NCBI GenBank assembly: GCA_013423325.1
Contig: BLJB01000009.1
Location: forward strand, 1-64,000
DNA length: 64,000 nucleotides
Direction: 5' to 3'
Origin: Usnea hakonensis
Taxonomy: Eukaryota; Ascomycota; Lecanoromycetes; Lecanorales; Parmeliaceae
Shown here: positions 1 to 9,479 of the stretch, piece by piece
Numbering within the stretch: position 1 is the first letter of the stretch
Layout: each line of letters opens with the position of its first letter
Translations under genes and position numbers: made by a program
Notes under the pieces: generated by a model
What the model saw: the letters and a program-made list of their open reading frames with translations, nothing else
Told to the model about the DNA's origin: nothing
Databases searched by the model: none

Positions 1-350
1 ATGCGTGATATCTCCGGTTCGGGCGGTCTGGCCATCAAAGCCACGGAGGCGACGAGGGTATATTAGGGGGTGTAGGGGAAGGTTATAATATTACGCGAAA
101 TTCTTATCAATAAAAGCATAGGCCGAGGCCCCCGAGTCGATCAAGGTAAGAGCAGGAATCCTGAATTAAGCTTAACGTAATATATAGGAGACTACCATAT
201 AACTGTCCTTAAACGAGGGATTAGTCTTAAAGAGCTCCAAGGCGGTTTGAATAGAAAACTTTTGGTACGACTATAGGGGAGTAGAAAAAGACGTGGCTAT
301 AAGATAAGAAGAGAGGTATATAGGTCCTCGAGCGCGACTTCGCTTAAGGA
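1..350 (-). pseudogene. Ty3/gypsy pol fragment (aspartic protease), RIP-damaged
   Basis: Read on the minus strand, this stretch follows the gag pseudogene to its right and encodes a retropepsin-like segment. An intact D-S-G-A-S active-site motif lies near 125-138, preceded by A-L-T-L-I and followed by a long conserved-looking stretch. At least two in-frame stops (TAA) interrupt it, where CAA is the likely ancestor. The reading frame differs from that of gag. The element runs off the left edge, so reverse transcriptase and integrase cannot be seen. CA and TG dinucleotides are scarce and TA is abundant, which is the RIP signature. Assignment to Ty3/gypsy rests on the gag style and the DSGAS protease. 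Confidence 0.7.
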
Positions 351-1613
351 CTAGACTTTTCCCAGAGGAACAGGAATACCACTATCAATGCTAGCAGTAT
401 CATCGAGGTCAATAATACGGAGGTTAGAGGACTTCTTATTAGGACAGTCCTTAGCGGTTTTCCCTTTATAACTCTCCTTATAATAGTAGCACAACCGCCA
501 CTTATTATAGATATCTCGGACTCCGGGGATATCGAGGCTTTTGCCTTTTACGGCGGCCATGGCTGCATCTAGATCTATGGGTTCGCCAGCAGATAGCGGA
601 ACGGTGGCGACGATAGGGATAGGGGCGGAGGAGGAGGCCGTTTTAGCGCTTGGAACGGAGGCCGGGGTAGAGGGTTTCGGCTTGGATATAGGGACGGGGG
701 TAGTAGCTCGAGGATGGAGATACTTTAGATACTATATTTTATTATCTACGGCGGTAAAACAGGCTACGTATTCGTCGTAGATAGTAGGTTCTTTACCCTC
801 GGGACTACGCCAGGCAATAGCGGCTTATTAGGTAGAGAAGTTAACTCCCAGGCGAAGGTATTCGATAAGGGCGCCGTTATCCATATTGGCGCGTTCTTTC
901 TTAGCTACGAAAAGTAGGAGGTATTTAGGAAAAGTTATCTTATCCTATCTAAGGGTATTACGAAGATATATACGGGCGTCTTCGGCTTCAAAGGGATTTC
1001 CGTAGGCGTCNNGATATAGGCTAAAAACGGGGATACTGTAGATACCGTTAACTCGGTAGGGGCTCATAAGAGTATGGGCTCTTTTCCTAATAGTGAGACG
1101 GGACTCGGTATAGGCAATCTTAAGGACGTCGGTAGAGTAACGGTCGTAGTTAGTATATATTTTCTATAGGAGAGCCTACTCCCACGCGTCTAGCTTATCT
1201 CGTTCCCCTTCGTACTTATCGATATCAGGGAGTTTCTCGGACAGGCGAGGGGGAGAGGCGGGAGCAGATACAGGAGCAGGAGCAGGCGCAGGAGGTTAAT
1301 TCTACGCGACCCGGGCCACGGCTTGTGCCACGATACTAGCCAAGAGAGCTAGGTCGAAGGACGGAGGTAGTAGAGCAGAAGTACTAGGCGGCGATAGTTC
1401 ATTAGTCGTAGAGGGTGCGGACGAAGAAAGGGTAGTTATAGTAGCAACCTACGCCGTCAAGGAGACTATTTAGGCTGCCATAGTAGCATTCTGATTCTAA
1501 ATTTATTAAAAGGTATTCAGAGTACCTTCGGGGTCATTAGCGACGGACTAAGCGAAGGAAACGGGGGTAACAGGGGTTTAAGCTACAGACGCGCTCTCTA
1601 CGGAGGAATCCAT
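351..1613 (-). pseudogene. Ty3/gypsy gag, RIP-inactivated
   Basis: A single minus-strand frame beginning at the ATG at 1613 reads as a gag polyprotein: a low-complexity Pro/Ala/Ser N-terminus, a conserved gag core (residues around KLPDIDKYEGERDKLDAWE, about 1150-1240), and a basic C-terminus with a zinc-knuckle-like C..Y....Y.......C cluster near 440-500. About ten TAA/TAG stops interrupt the frame. Most are explained by CAA/CAG to TAA/TAG changes, which is RIP in CpA context. Two Ns at 1011-1012 lie inside it. The last 69 residues are open and end at 351. The gene is dead as written. Confidence 0.75.
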
Positions 1614-2040
1614 TAATTCCGGTAGCGGGGCGGGACTTAGACGAGGGGAGGGGGGTAGCGCGATAGAAGCGTTACGGTATATATTAGTCTTTCGTAATAT
1701 CAAGGACTAGACATAGATCGATAGATTATTATATACTAGGGACTAGGCTAGATATATAAGACGAAAGACGAGGAGAGAAATAGAATAGAGGGTAGTAGGG
1801 TCTATATAGATAAGCAACCCAACACGCAACTAGCAAGCAACCTTTTTGCAGACAAAGGTCCTAGCAGGCATATGCCTATATAGGGCTTCTAGGGCCATGG
1901 CGTAGGGGTTCCAATACACGGGACGCGTATCGCATATACGCATGTTTAACGTTATTGGTATCCGAGCGTTGGTGGAGTGACGAGGTCGGTTCCCACTAGA
2001 GGGAGTCAGGTCTAGTACCATGACACTAGTATAGGCTATT
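1614..2040. other. Junction between two retrotransposon relics, partly free of RIP
   Basis: Positions 1614-1800 have the same TA-rich, CA/TG-poor composition as the gag and may be its leader or LTR. From about 1805 to 2035 the composition returns to normal, with many CA and TG dinucleotides. A 63-codon minus-strand frame lies there (1830-2021) but shows no family resemblance that I recognise. No LTR ends could be paired by eye. Confidence 0.4.
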
Positions 2041-3520
2041 ACGAACTCCCCCTCTTACTACTACTCTACCGGTAGCTATATTGATAATCTTGACGTCTTA
2101 GTCTCTAAACCGAGTCTCGAAACCCTTCCTATCTAGGGCTACTATCGACAGTAGATTACATCCTATGCCGGGTACGTATAGTACGTCTTATATCGTTTAT
2201 ACTCGTCCTAAAAAGGCGATACGAATCGTCCCTCTTCCTACTATAGGGAGTTCGTTATTATTACCGAATTCGACTACACCTCGGTAAGGCTTTATATTAA
2301 TAAACTAGTCCTTATATAGAGTTATATAGCGAGTCGTACTAGAGTCGATTAGCTACTTCCTACTATTAGCGATCTCTTTCGGCCTCTATAATTTAACTAG
2401 GTATCTCGTCCTAGCTATTAGTACACTATAATAAGGTAGACTTTTACTACTACTCTTACTACTGCTCTCTTTTTCGGCCCTTAATCTAGCCATCTACGTA
2501 CTATCTTATAGCGTAGACTTATTACTACTATTATTACTTATATTACCGCCCTCGCCGGCTATCTTTACGTACTTATTACGTCTTCCTTTAACCTCCTTCT
2601 TAGTCTCCTTACCTTTCTAGGCCTTAGAAGTAGCTTGATTTCCTATATCTATAGTAACCGGTTTCGCGGGGTTCTTATAGTTATACTTTAGGTAACTATA
2701 CTTACCATAATTATAATATTAGTATAAGCTATAATCTCTTTAGCCTCTACTATTAGTCCTTCCTCCCGCCCTAGGGCGATTACTACGGCCCTAGCGAACG
2801 GCTAGTACTATATCTTTAGCTAATTTATCCTACTTTATACTTCGAAGCTCTATAATAACTTGTTACGGTATAGGGACGTCTCCTCTTCCGAGTACGTACT
2901 TAGCCATATCGTATTCGGATCCTTTACAGGCGTTAATAAGGACCAATACTAATACCTCGTCTATAAGTACTAACTTAGGCCTTATATCTATAATCTAGTC
3001 GCGTTTCATCCTAAGATCTATAGCTATAGTATTAATAATCTAATCGGCTAATTTTTAGTAGCTAATAAACTTAGTAAATATTATTAGGAGACGTCCTTTT
3101 CTACTTATACTATATAGTCTCTTAAGCTCTTCCTATACTTCCTATATATTATTAATATACTTTAGATAAGTCGTCTAGATCTCCTCTATACTATTAACGA
3201 TTACTATTATTATCTAGGTATTAACTTACCGCTATCTCGTGGCCGCTCTTATCGTTACAGGCTTAGGAATATAGCCGTTTAACTAACCCGTTATCCCTCG
3301 TGATCTAAAGAGACGCTCGTATACCTGGGCCTATATATAGTAATTGTGAGCCTTTAGAGTAGGCATTTTCGTTAGTAGTTTAGTAAATAATAACGCGGGC
3401 AGGTCCTTTATAAGATCGATACTAGGCCTAGTATAACTATTATCTTCGTCTAATTCGTCATCTAACTCATTAATAGGCTCTATTAGACTATAGGATACTG
3501 ATCTCATTTCTCTTTTCATA
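2041..3520 (-). pseudogene. Ty1/copia gag-protease, heavily RIP-mutated
   Basis: Minus-strand translation shows a copia-type order. A gag region comes first, then a CCHC zinc knuckle at about 2675-2725 in which every ligand position (C,C,H,C) now reads tyrosine. A protease motif follows at about 2325-2350, reading D-S-S-T-T-R-Y where D-S-G-x-x-x-H is usual. Last comes the V-L-Y-V-P-G...N-L-L-S block typical of the gag-pre-integrase segment (about 2140-2200). Stops are all TAA/TAG explicable from CAA/CAG. A 62-residue open piece remains at 3331-3519. Integrase, reverse transcriptase and RNase H are absent. The relic stops near 2041. Confidence 0.7.
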
Positions 3521-4842
3521 TTTGGGCCTCCTTTTAGTAACGCTAGTAATCCCTTACCAGCGGATATACGATCCTCCCCAGGTAATAGCGCCGTATTTCT
3601 TTACTTAATTAACTCAATTAGCTCTACAGTAGTTAATTAAGGGTCCCTAATACTACTAGGGATAAGAGTCTCGTCTATAATAGTATACAGAAGTAATATA
3701 ACCCAGTTAATAGCTAACCGGGCTTATAACCTATTAGTTATTATAACGAGATTTTAGTGGAAACAATTACTTTCACTATTTAGTAGCTTAGGGCTAGGGC
3801 TACTCCTCTACGCTAGTCCTATTTAGGAAGGATAAGGCTTAAATAACAATTGTAGAAAGGCATAAAGAAAAATCTATACAGGTAGGCATAGGCCAGTTAT
3901 ATAGACCTCCATAGGAGGCTACCCCTTCCATGATCACCAATGGTAGGCCAGCGTATACATTCCATGGTCAGACCCCTGGACCATTCCCTAGTGGTCATAG
4001 CTCCATTTTGACTGCAAGCTAATTACCGAATTGCAGGCCCATTCCAACAAATATCTTGGCCTTCGAAGACAGCCAGAGCGGGAGAGCGGGAGAGGGAACG
4101 GACCGCGCAATTAAATACCACCTTGTGCAGGTGAGCAAGCAGATGTCTAGTGAAACGCCAGGTTCCTATTATTCTATTGTGGGTAGATACAGTGGAAGTA
4201 AGGCCACAAGATAAGCAATGCAAGCTTGTTCGCCATTGAACGGCATCTGGCGGCTCTAATTGCCATACCGCCCCTCGCCCCAGAGGTTTACTCGTAACAT
4301 GGCGAAGATAATGCAAGTGACACCACATGGACTTCAATGACCAAAACTCGGATCAGAGATAATCCCGTGTAGCCATACTGCATATACTGGTCCTTTGTGT
4401 GTTTTAAATTCAGGTACGGCCAATCAGGGTATGGGAGGGAGTGTGACGGCGGGTTGTTTTGTCTATACGCTTTCTTCCGGACCCGTGAGTGTTTTCGTCT
4501 CGATTGTGTGTTGGAATAGGTACGATGTATGGAAAAGGGGGAAGAGAAGTAAGTGTGTTCTCGTATATCTCGTCGCTCGCTCTTATGGAATTGCTGCCGG
4601 GAGGCATAGGGTAGGTTCCGAATGAGGGTGTTTGATGGATAGGTGGGTCGGGGAGGCGTGATGGACTGAGGAGTCTAGATGGAGAAGTGGAAGAGGGAAA
4701 GAATGTCCGATACAGTAGCATCTCCATCTCCTCCCGGGTTCTCCTAATTATGACAAGTACAGCATGTTCCTAGCGAAACAAGAACTTTTGGAGTTCTCGT
4801 GTCTCGGCTAAGGGGCTGGGGGGTTGCAGGTTTACTTTTTCT
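3521..4842. other. Intergenic; RIP-like until about 3860, then ordinary sequence
   Basis: The TA-rich RIP composition continues to about 3860 with no recognisable coding motif. From about 3900 to 4840 the base composition is normal. Open frames of about 100 codons occur on the minus strand (4023-4337, 4410-4727) but have no recognisable domains, and I do not call them genes. Confidence 0.5.
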
Positions 4843-4904
<62 letters not shown>

Positions 4905-4928
4905 TATCATTATTATTATTATTATTAT
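4843..4928. repeat. (CAT/ATT)n trinucleotide microsatellite
   Basis: About 70 bases of near-perfect CAT repeat grade into a short ATT run. The repeat lies about 20 bases beyond the stop codon of the minus-strand surface-protein gene, probably in its 3' untranslated region. Confidence 0.95.
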
Positions 4929-4946
4929 GTTCATCTTAGATTCGGT

Positions 4947-7900
4947 CTAGAGAATGGAAACAGTCACACAAACCAACAACAGGATGAGCGGCATCTGTAG
5001 CATCTTCTGCCTAGCTTTTGCTGCTGCACGGATTGTTCCGCCCGTGTACGTGTAGCCATCGAAGCCACCACCATTACCGCCGGCGGCAACAGAAGCTCCC
5101 GTTGCAGAAGAAGAGTTGCCGCCCACGGCTCCATTGTCATTGTCGAGTGAAGCCAATGACACGTCGTCGGCGTTCACGATACTCGTCCGACCGTCAACAA
5201 CGAGCATGCCGCCGCCGCCGGTCGCCAGGGAGAACACGTGGCCGGATATTGTGAGAGCCGGAGAGCCGGCCGTCAGCGTCGTGCTGCCTACTAGGAGAGC
5301 AGTTGGATTCCCAGTCAAGGGGATGCCGTTGACGGTATGAGTTTGGATTGGCGGCTCATTACTTCCGAAGCCTGGCGGCGCGGTGAGTGTGGAGGAGATA
5401 CGACCGTCGACAATGAGCGCACCCCCTGTTCCCAGGGAGAGCGTATGGCCGGAGATGGTGAGCGCTGGAGAGCCGGGTGCTAGCGTTGCACTGCCGACTA
5501 CAAGAGCAGCCGCATTGCCGGTCAAGCGGATATCGTCGACGGTGTAAGTTCGATACTGCTTGTCGTCTCTCAGACCTGCAGCGGTGAGTATAGATGTACG
5601 ACCGTCGAATACAAGCGCACCCCCTGTTTCCAAGGAAAACGTGTGACCTGATATCGTAAGAGCCGGAGAGCCGGGCGCCAGCGTTGCACTGCCCACTGCG
5701 AGGGTGCTGGGACCGCCTGTCATTTGTATCCCATCAACGGTGCAGACTTGAGGTTGATAGTTCGTACCGAAGTCTGCAGCGCTCGGCTCAGAGAGAAGGG
5801 TCGCGTCGGCTGCTGCTTTTTGGTCTAGGGCTATTGCGCTGCCGTCTGAAATGATGGCGGCCGAGGAGACTGGGAGGGCGTAAGGGACATTATTGACAGT
5901 GATGCTAGGACCGCCTGGAGCGAGGGTCTGACTGCCAATCACGTATTGTGATGCCGAGTCCGCGGTGTAAGGTTTTCCGTTAATGGTCAACACGGGTTCA
6001 TCGTTTGATGACATGGCTGATTGTATGCTAGCAATGTTGGGAAGTGGAGTGGTAGATGAAGCCAAAGAGTAAAGGACGCCGCCAACCTGGATTGCCGGGC
6101 CTCCCGCAGAGATGGTCTGGTCACCGACGACGTATTCAGAAGCTTTGTTGGCTGTGTATGAACTGTCGCCGATTGTCAAGATCGGTGGGTCAAATCCAGA
6201 AGACCCCAACGAGATGATGTGGATCTGGGTAGCAGGGTCCCCACCGCCGTGATTTTCGTTCGCTATCGGTTGGAAAGGATGTATTATGAAAGCTGCTAGA
6301 CCGGTCTTTAAGGCCATTGGATCTGACGCGCCCTCTGGTGGATCCGGATCTGCAGCAACTGTGGGATTCCCACCAGAGATAGCTGATTCTGGTGACTTGG
6401 TCTCTGGATCTGCATTGAGTGTGGGTGTATCATCTGATTCCACTGGGTCTAGTGATGGATTCGTGGACAAGCCTGAATTAGTAACGGCTGTTGGTCTGTC
6501 AGTCACTCTCGGAGCTGGTGGTGGTATGGATCCTGCGGGTTGAGGCGATGAGCGAGTTGGTTGAGGAGCCAGATCAGGTTTAGTCGTAGAGGGGTCGACT
6601 ATAGCGGATGCTCTGGCCAAGGCACGAGGTGGATCGAACATGTATCCGAGTCTATCGTCAATAGCATCCCCGTAGTCGTTATCCAAGTTCCGCCACAACG
6701 TGCAAGCTTGCCATTCCGGATCGAGCGCTGTCAATTGTGGTGGTGGAAGTATAATGGGATTATATGGAGGGCCAATGCTATAAAAGAGACTACTGACCCA
6801 GCTCGAGCTCTCAGTCCCAGGGCTACCGTAACTCCAAAACCAAGTGGTACTTCCATTGCTCCAACCCCAAGTACGACACGCCGCCGGATCGTAGGAGCCT
6901 GTTGAGAGCTTCCCAAAGCCAAATGAGACTGTTGAAAGCCCACCTAAAGGTACGGCAACGGTGGGGTTGGTGTAAGTCTTACCTCTTACACCACAGCTAT
7001 CAATAACACTGACGGCACCATGGACGACCAAATACGTCGAAGGGAATGTGAGGGTAGAGCCGTCTAAAACCGTGTAAGTTGCGAGATCTGACTGGCCCCA
7101 GTTCGTAGGAATCTGGGTTCCATTCGAGGACAAGAAAAGGATCGCATCAGATGTCTTGGTTGTATTGGGTTGAGAGCAGGCAGTTTGTGATGATGTAGAC
7201 CAATACAGAACCTGAATTTCAGGCACATGGAGTTCACAGCCACCACAGCATTCGTATTCTCGATGAGCATTTCCGTTGTACACCCCATTGGGTATGACGT
7301 TCTGAGGGTACGGAATTTCTCCAAGATCTCTAGCAAACGAAGCACAGGCTGGACTCTTGGCGAAGCTCTTCTTGAGTCTCCAAGGTAATCGCAGTTCAAA
7401 GAGCACTTCTGTACACGAGAAATTGAATGTTTGAGGCTCAAGGCCGATAGTAGTAGTGGAATACGATGGCGGGCCAAACGTCAAAACATCTCCACTGCTT
7501 AATATAAAGGTAGTCGAGCCTCCAGTCCCCGCAAAGCAACCAGTTAGATTGGGATCTTTGTATTTCAAAGTTGCTGGAAAGGTTGGCGAGGGACTTTTTG
7601 AGTTAGATGCTGTGCTTTGGGCCGTCGGCGGGCTATCCGGGATCTGAGGACCTGAATGGGACCAAGTACAGGGAGATATTCCAGATTCTTGGCCACTCAT
7701 CAACGGAGGTAAGCCAGTGGAGCCAGAGATGTAGATGGAGCTTAAGCCATTGTATGAGAAGACACAATTTTCTGGAGTCGAAGAGGTAGTATTTGAAAGC
7801 AGTGTGAAGTTGGAGTTTGAGAGATCAAGGCCTTGGAATGTCAGTATTATTCAATATTGGGGTTTGAATGGCTGAAGCGATGTCATGCGAAGCCAACAAC

Positions 7901-8000
7901 AGAAGGTTCTCTTACTTTGAACGCGGATGCTATAGCCTAATATAGCAAAAAACACGATTGGGTAAGACACCGTGCAGGGGCTAATTAGGGAGACGGTCAT
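4947..8000 (-). CDS. Secreted, probably GPI-anchored cell-surface protein with repeated beta modules
   Basis: Two-exon model: ATG at 8000, exon 7916-8000, intron 7832-7915 (GTAAGA, CTGAC branch, AAG acceptor), exon 4947-7831, giving 989 aa. Exon 1 supplies a signal-peptide-like start (MTVSLISPCTVSYPIVFFAI...), which the long open frame alone lacks. The N-terminal third is rich in Cys, Ser and Thr with many N-glycosylation sites. A Pro/Thr-rich linker follows (about residues 410-510). Then come five related modules of 60-80 residues, each with a pattern like (V/L)T(I/V)xGxxxT...(Y/L)xVGxxTLxxGxPAxTxxGxxxSL. The last three are nearly identical. The C-terminus ends in a hydrophobic tail after a small-residue stretch, as in GPI anchoring. 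Such modules occur in many fungal surface proteins. The function is not known, and a wall or adhesion role is inference. Confidence 0.8.
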
Positions 8001-9479
8001 AGTGCGGGATAGACTTTGAGAGATAGAGGACTTAGCAAATCTCGAGAAGAAAGGAAATATGTATCTTGGTCGCCAAATACGACGGTAGTAAGCAGAACAC
8101 AGAAGAGAAATACGGGATAGAAAAGGGAGGAATTCAAGCCTTCTTGAAGAAGGGGACAAAGGTCCTTTTAGCCTTGCAGACTCTTGCGAATCTATGATGG
8201 ATTTCTTTTTCAATCTTCCTCTGGCTGGCGACTTTCTCGGACGCTTTTACACCTCCTGCAGTCAGACGGCTTTCGCATGTGTCTTGGTGACTTCCGGTCT
8301 GTCTTAATTAATATAGGAATACTTTGCAAAAAGAGTCCTTGGTAAGACCGAAATTGCCTTCTCGATGGTAATGCACAGCAAGATACTCGAAAAAGGTAGT
8401 CTGTACATGGTTGAAGGCCATCCTACATTTCTACTATTGACCAGCCCTGGGATCTGTGGTCTACCTACCTAAGGTAGGTAGTTGGGACAAAGAGGCTGTT
8501 TTCGGTCCCTTACGTCCGTGTAAGCGAGCCTCTCTTTTGGCTTGTATCACAAACCGCGTATATCCCTAGTATCAACTCTAGATGACACCCCAGATATGAT
8601 GCCCCACTTTATATACCTTGACGTGACCCTCAGTGTTTCGATTGGTCAATCTTGACAATTTCCTTCGAGTACGGATCTGATGGAACAAGGTAAGTGGAGA
8701 AAATAGGCTGACTGTTAGTGTCGTATGCACGAGACCCCGAGCACTTCGTCACAGTGATCCAATGCCTCTAGTCTTGCCTGTGCACTTGATGCATGTCACT
8801 GGAAAGACGCAGCAAGGCGCACTTGAGTCCCGACTATTCCCGGCGACTGGGACCATTCAAGGGCCAGTAGAGAGATACGGGAATCCTTCAGCCTGACTAT
8901 ACAGCTGACCAGGAACTTTTGTAGTGATGTACTCTATGGATCAGCTTGGCAGTGCTGAATTAGCGCTCGAGCTACGAATGCACACTCCGTTGACCATGGA
9001 GGGTTTCCTTGATGAGCCGTGTTGAGTTGACTTCATTGACTCAATTAGCTTGGGGAGAGGTTAGAGGAAAGGGGAAGAAGAGAGAGTGTGGGCGACGGGA
9101 GCTTTGGCGGAGGAGGCGGAGAAGGGGAAGGGAAGAGAAGGGGGATGGTAAAGAAAGCAATAGACTTGGCGTGCTAACCGTAGCTGCTCTAGGGGGAAGC
9201 CACGCTTGTAGAAGGTACCTTACCTAAAGTACCCTTCACCTACCTCTTAGGTACCTTATCCTTTTCACGAGACTAATATACTTGAACGAATCGCTGACAT
9301 TCGTATCATCCCTGGCACTCACTACCCATAGATTATCCAGCCTCTTTCTTGGTCCCCATGTTCAGGCTCCTACAGTACGCGGACGAAGACGAGGCATAAC
9401 AAGAGTCTAGTCTTGGAGACAGGATCGGGTTAGGGAGCAATCTCGCCGTAAGCGGGCACCCCTAGCCTGGTGCATTACA
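8001..9479. promoter_or_regulatory. Divergent intergenic region between surface-protein and HET genes
   Basis: About 1.5 kb separates two divergently oriented genes. It contains the 21-bp palindrome at 8461-8481 and a related cluster at about 9213-9262 (AAGGTACCTT and several ACCTA/TAGGT units). Positions 9040-9150 are strongly purine-rich. A 72-codon frame there (9009-9227) is low-complexity and not credible as a gene. No experimental promoter element can be named from sequence. Confidence 0.45.
8461..8481. repeat. Palindrome CTACCTACCT-A-AGGTAGGTAG
   Basis: Two perfect 10-base arms surround a single central A. The palindrome sits midway in the divergent intergenic region. Similar ACCTA-type inverted repeats recur about 750 bases away, next to the HET gene. 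It could be a regulatory dyad or a hairpin-forming relic. Confidence 0.9.

Noticed and set aside
6286..6905. Plus-strand frames of 85 and 114 codons inside the surface-protein gene
   Set aside because: They are antisense to a well-supported coding exon, and the composition is a reflection of the Ser/Pro/Thr-rich coding strand.
9009..9227. 72-codon plus-strand frame before the HET gene
   Set aside because: It is composed almost wholly of Arg, Glu and Gly from a purine-rich tract, with no domain and no splice partner.
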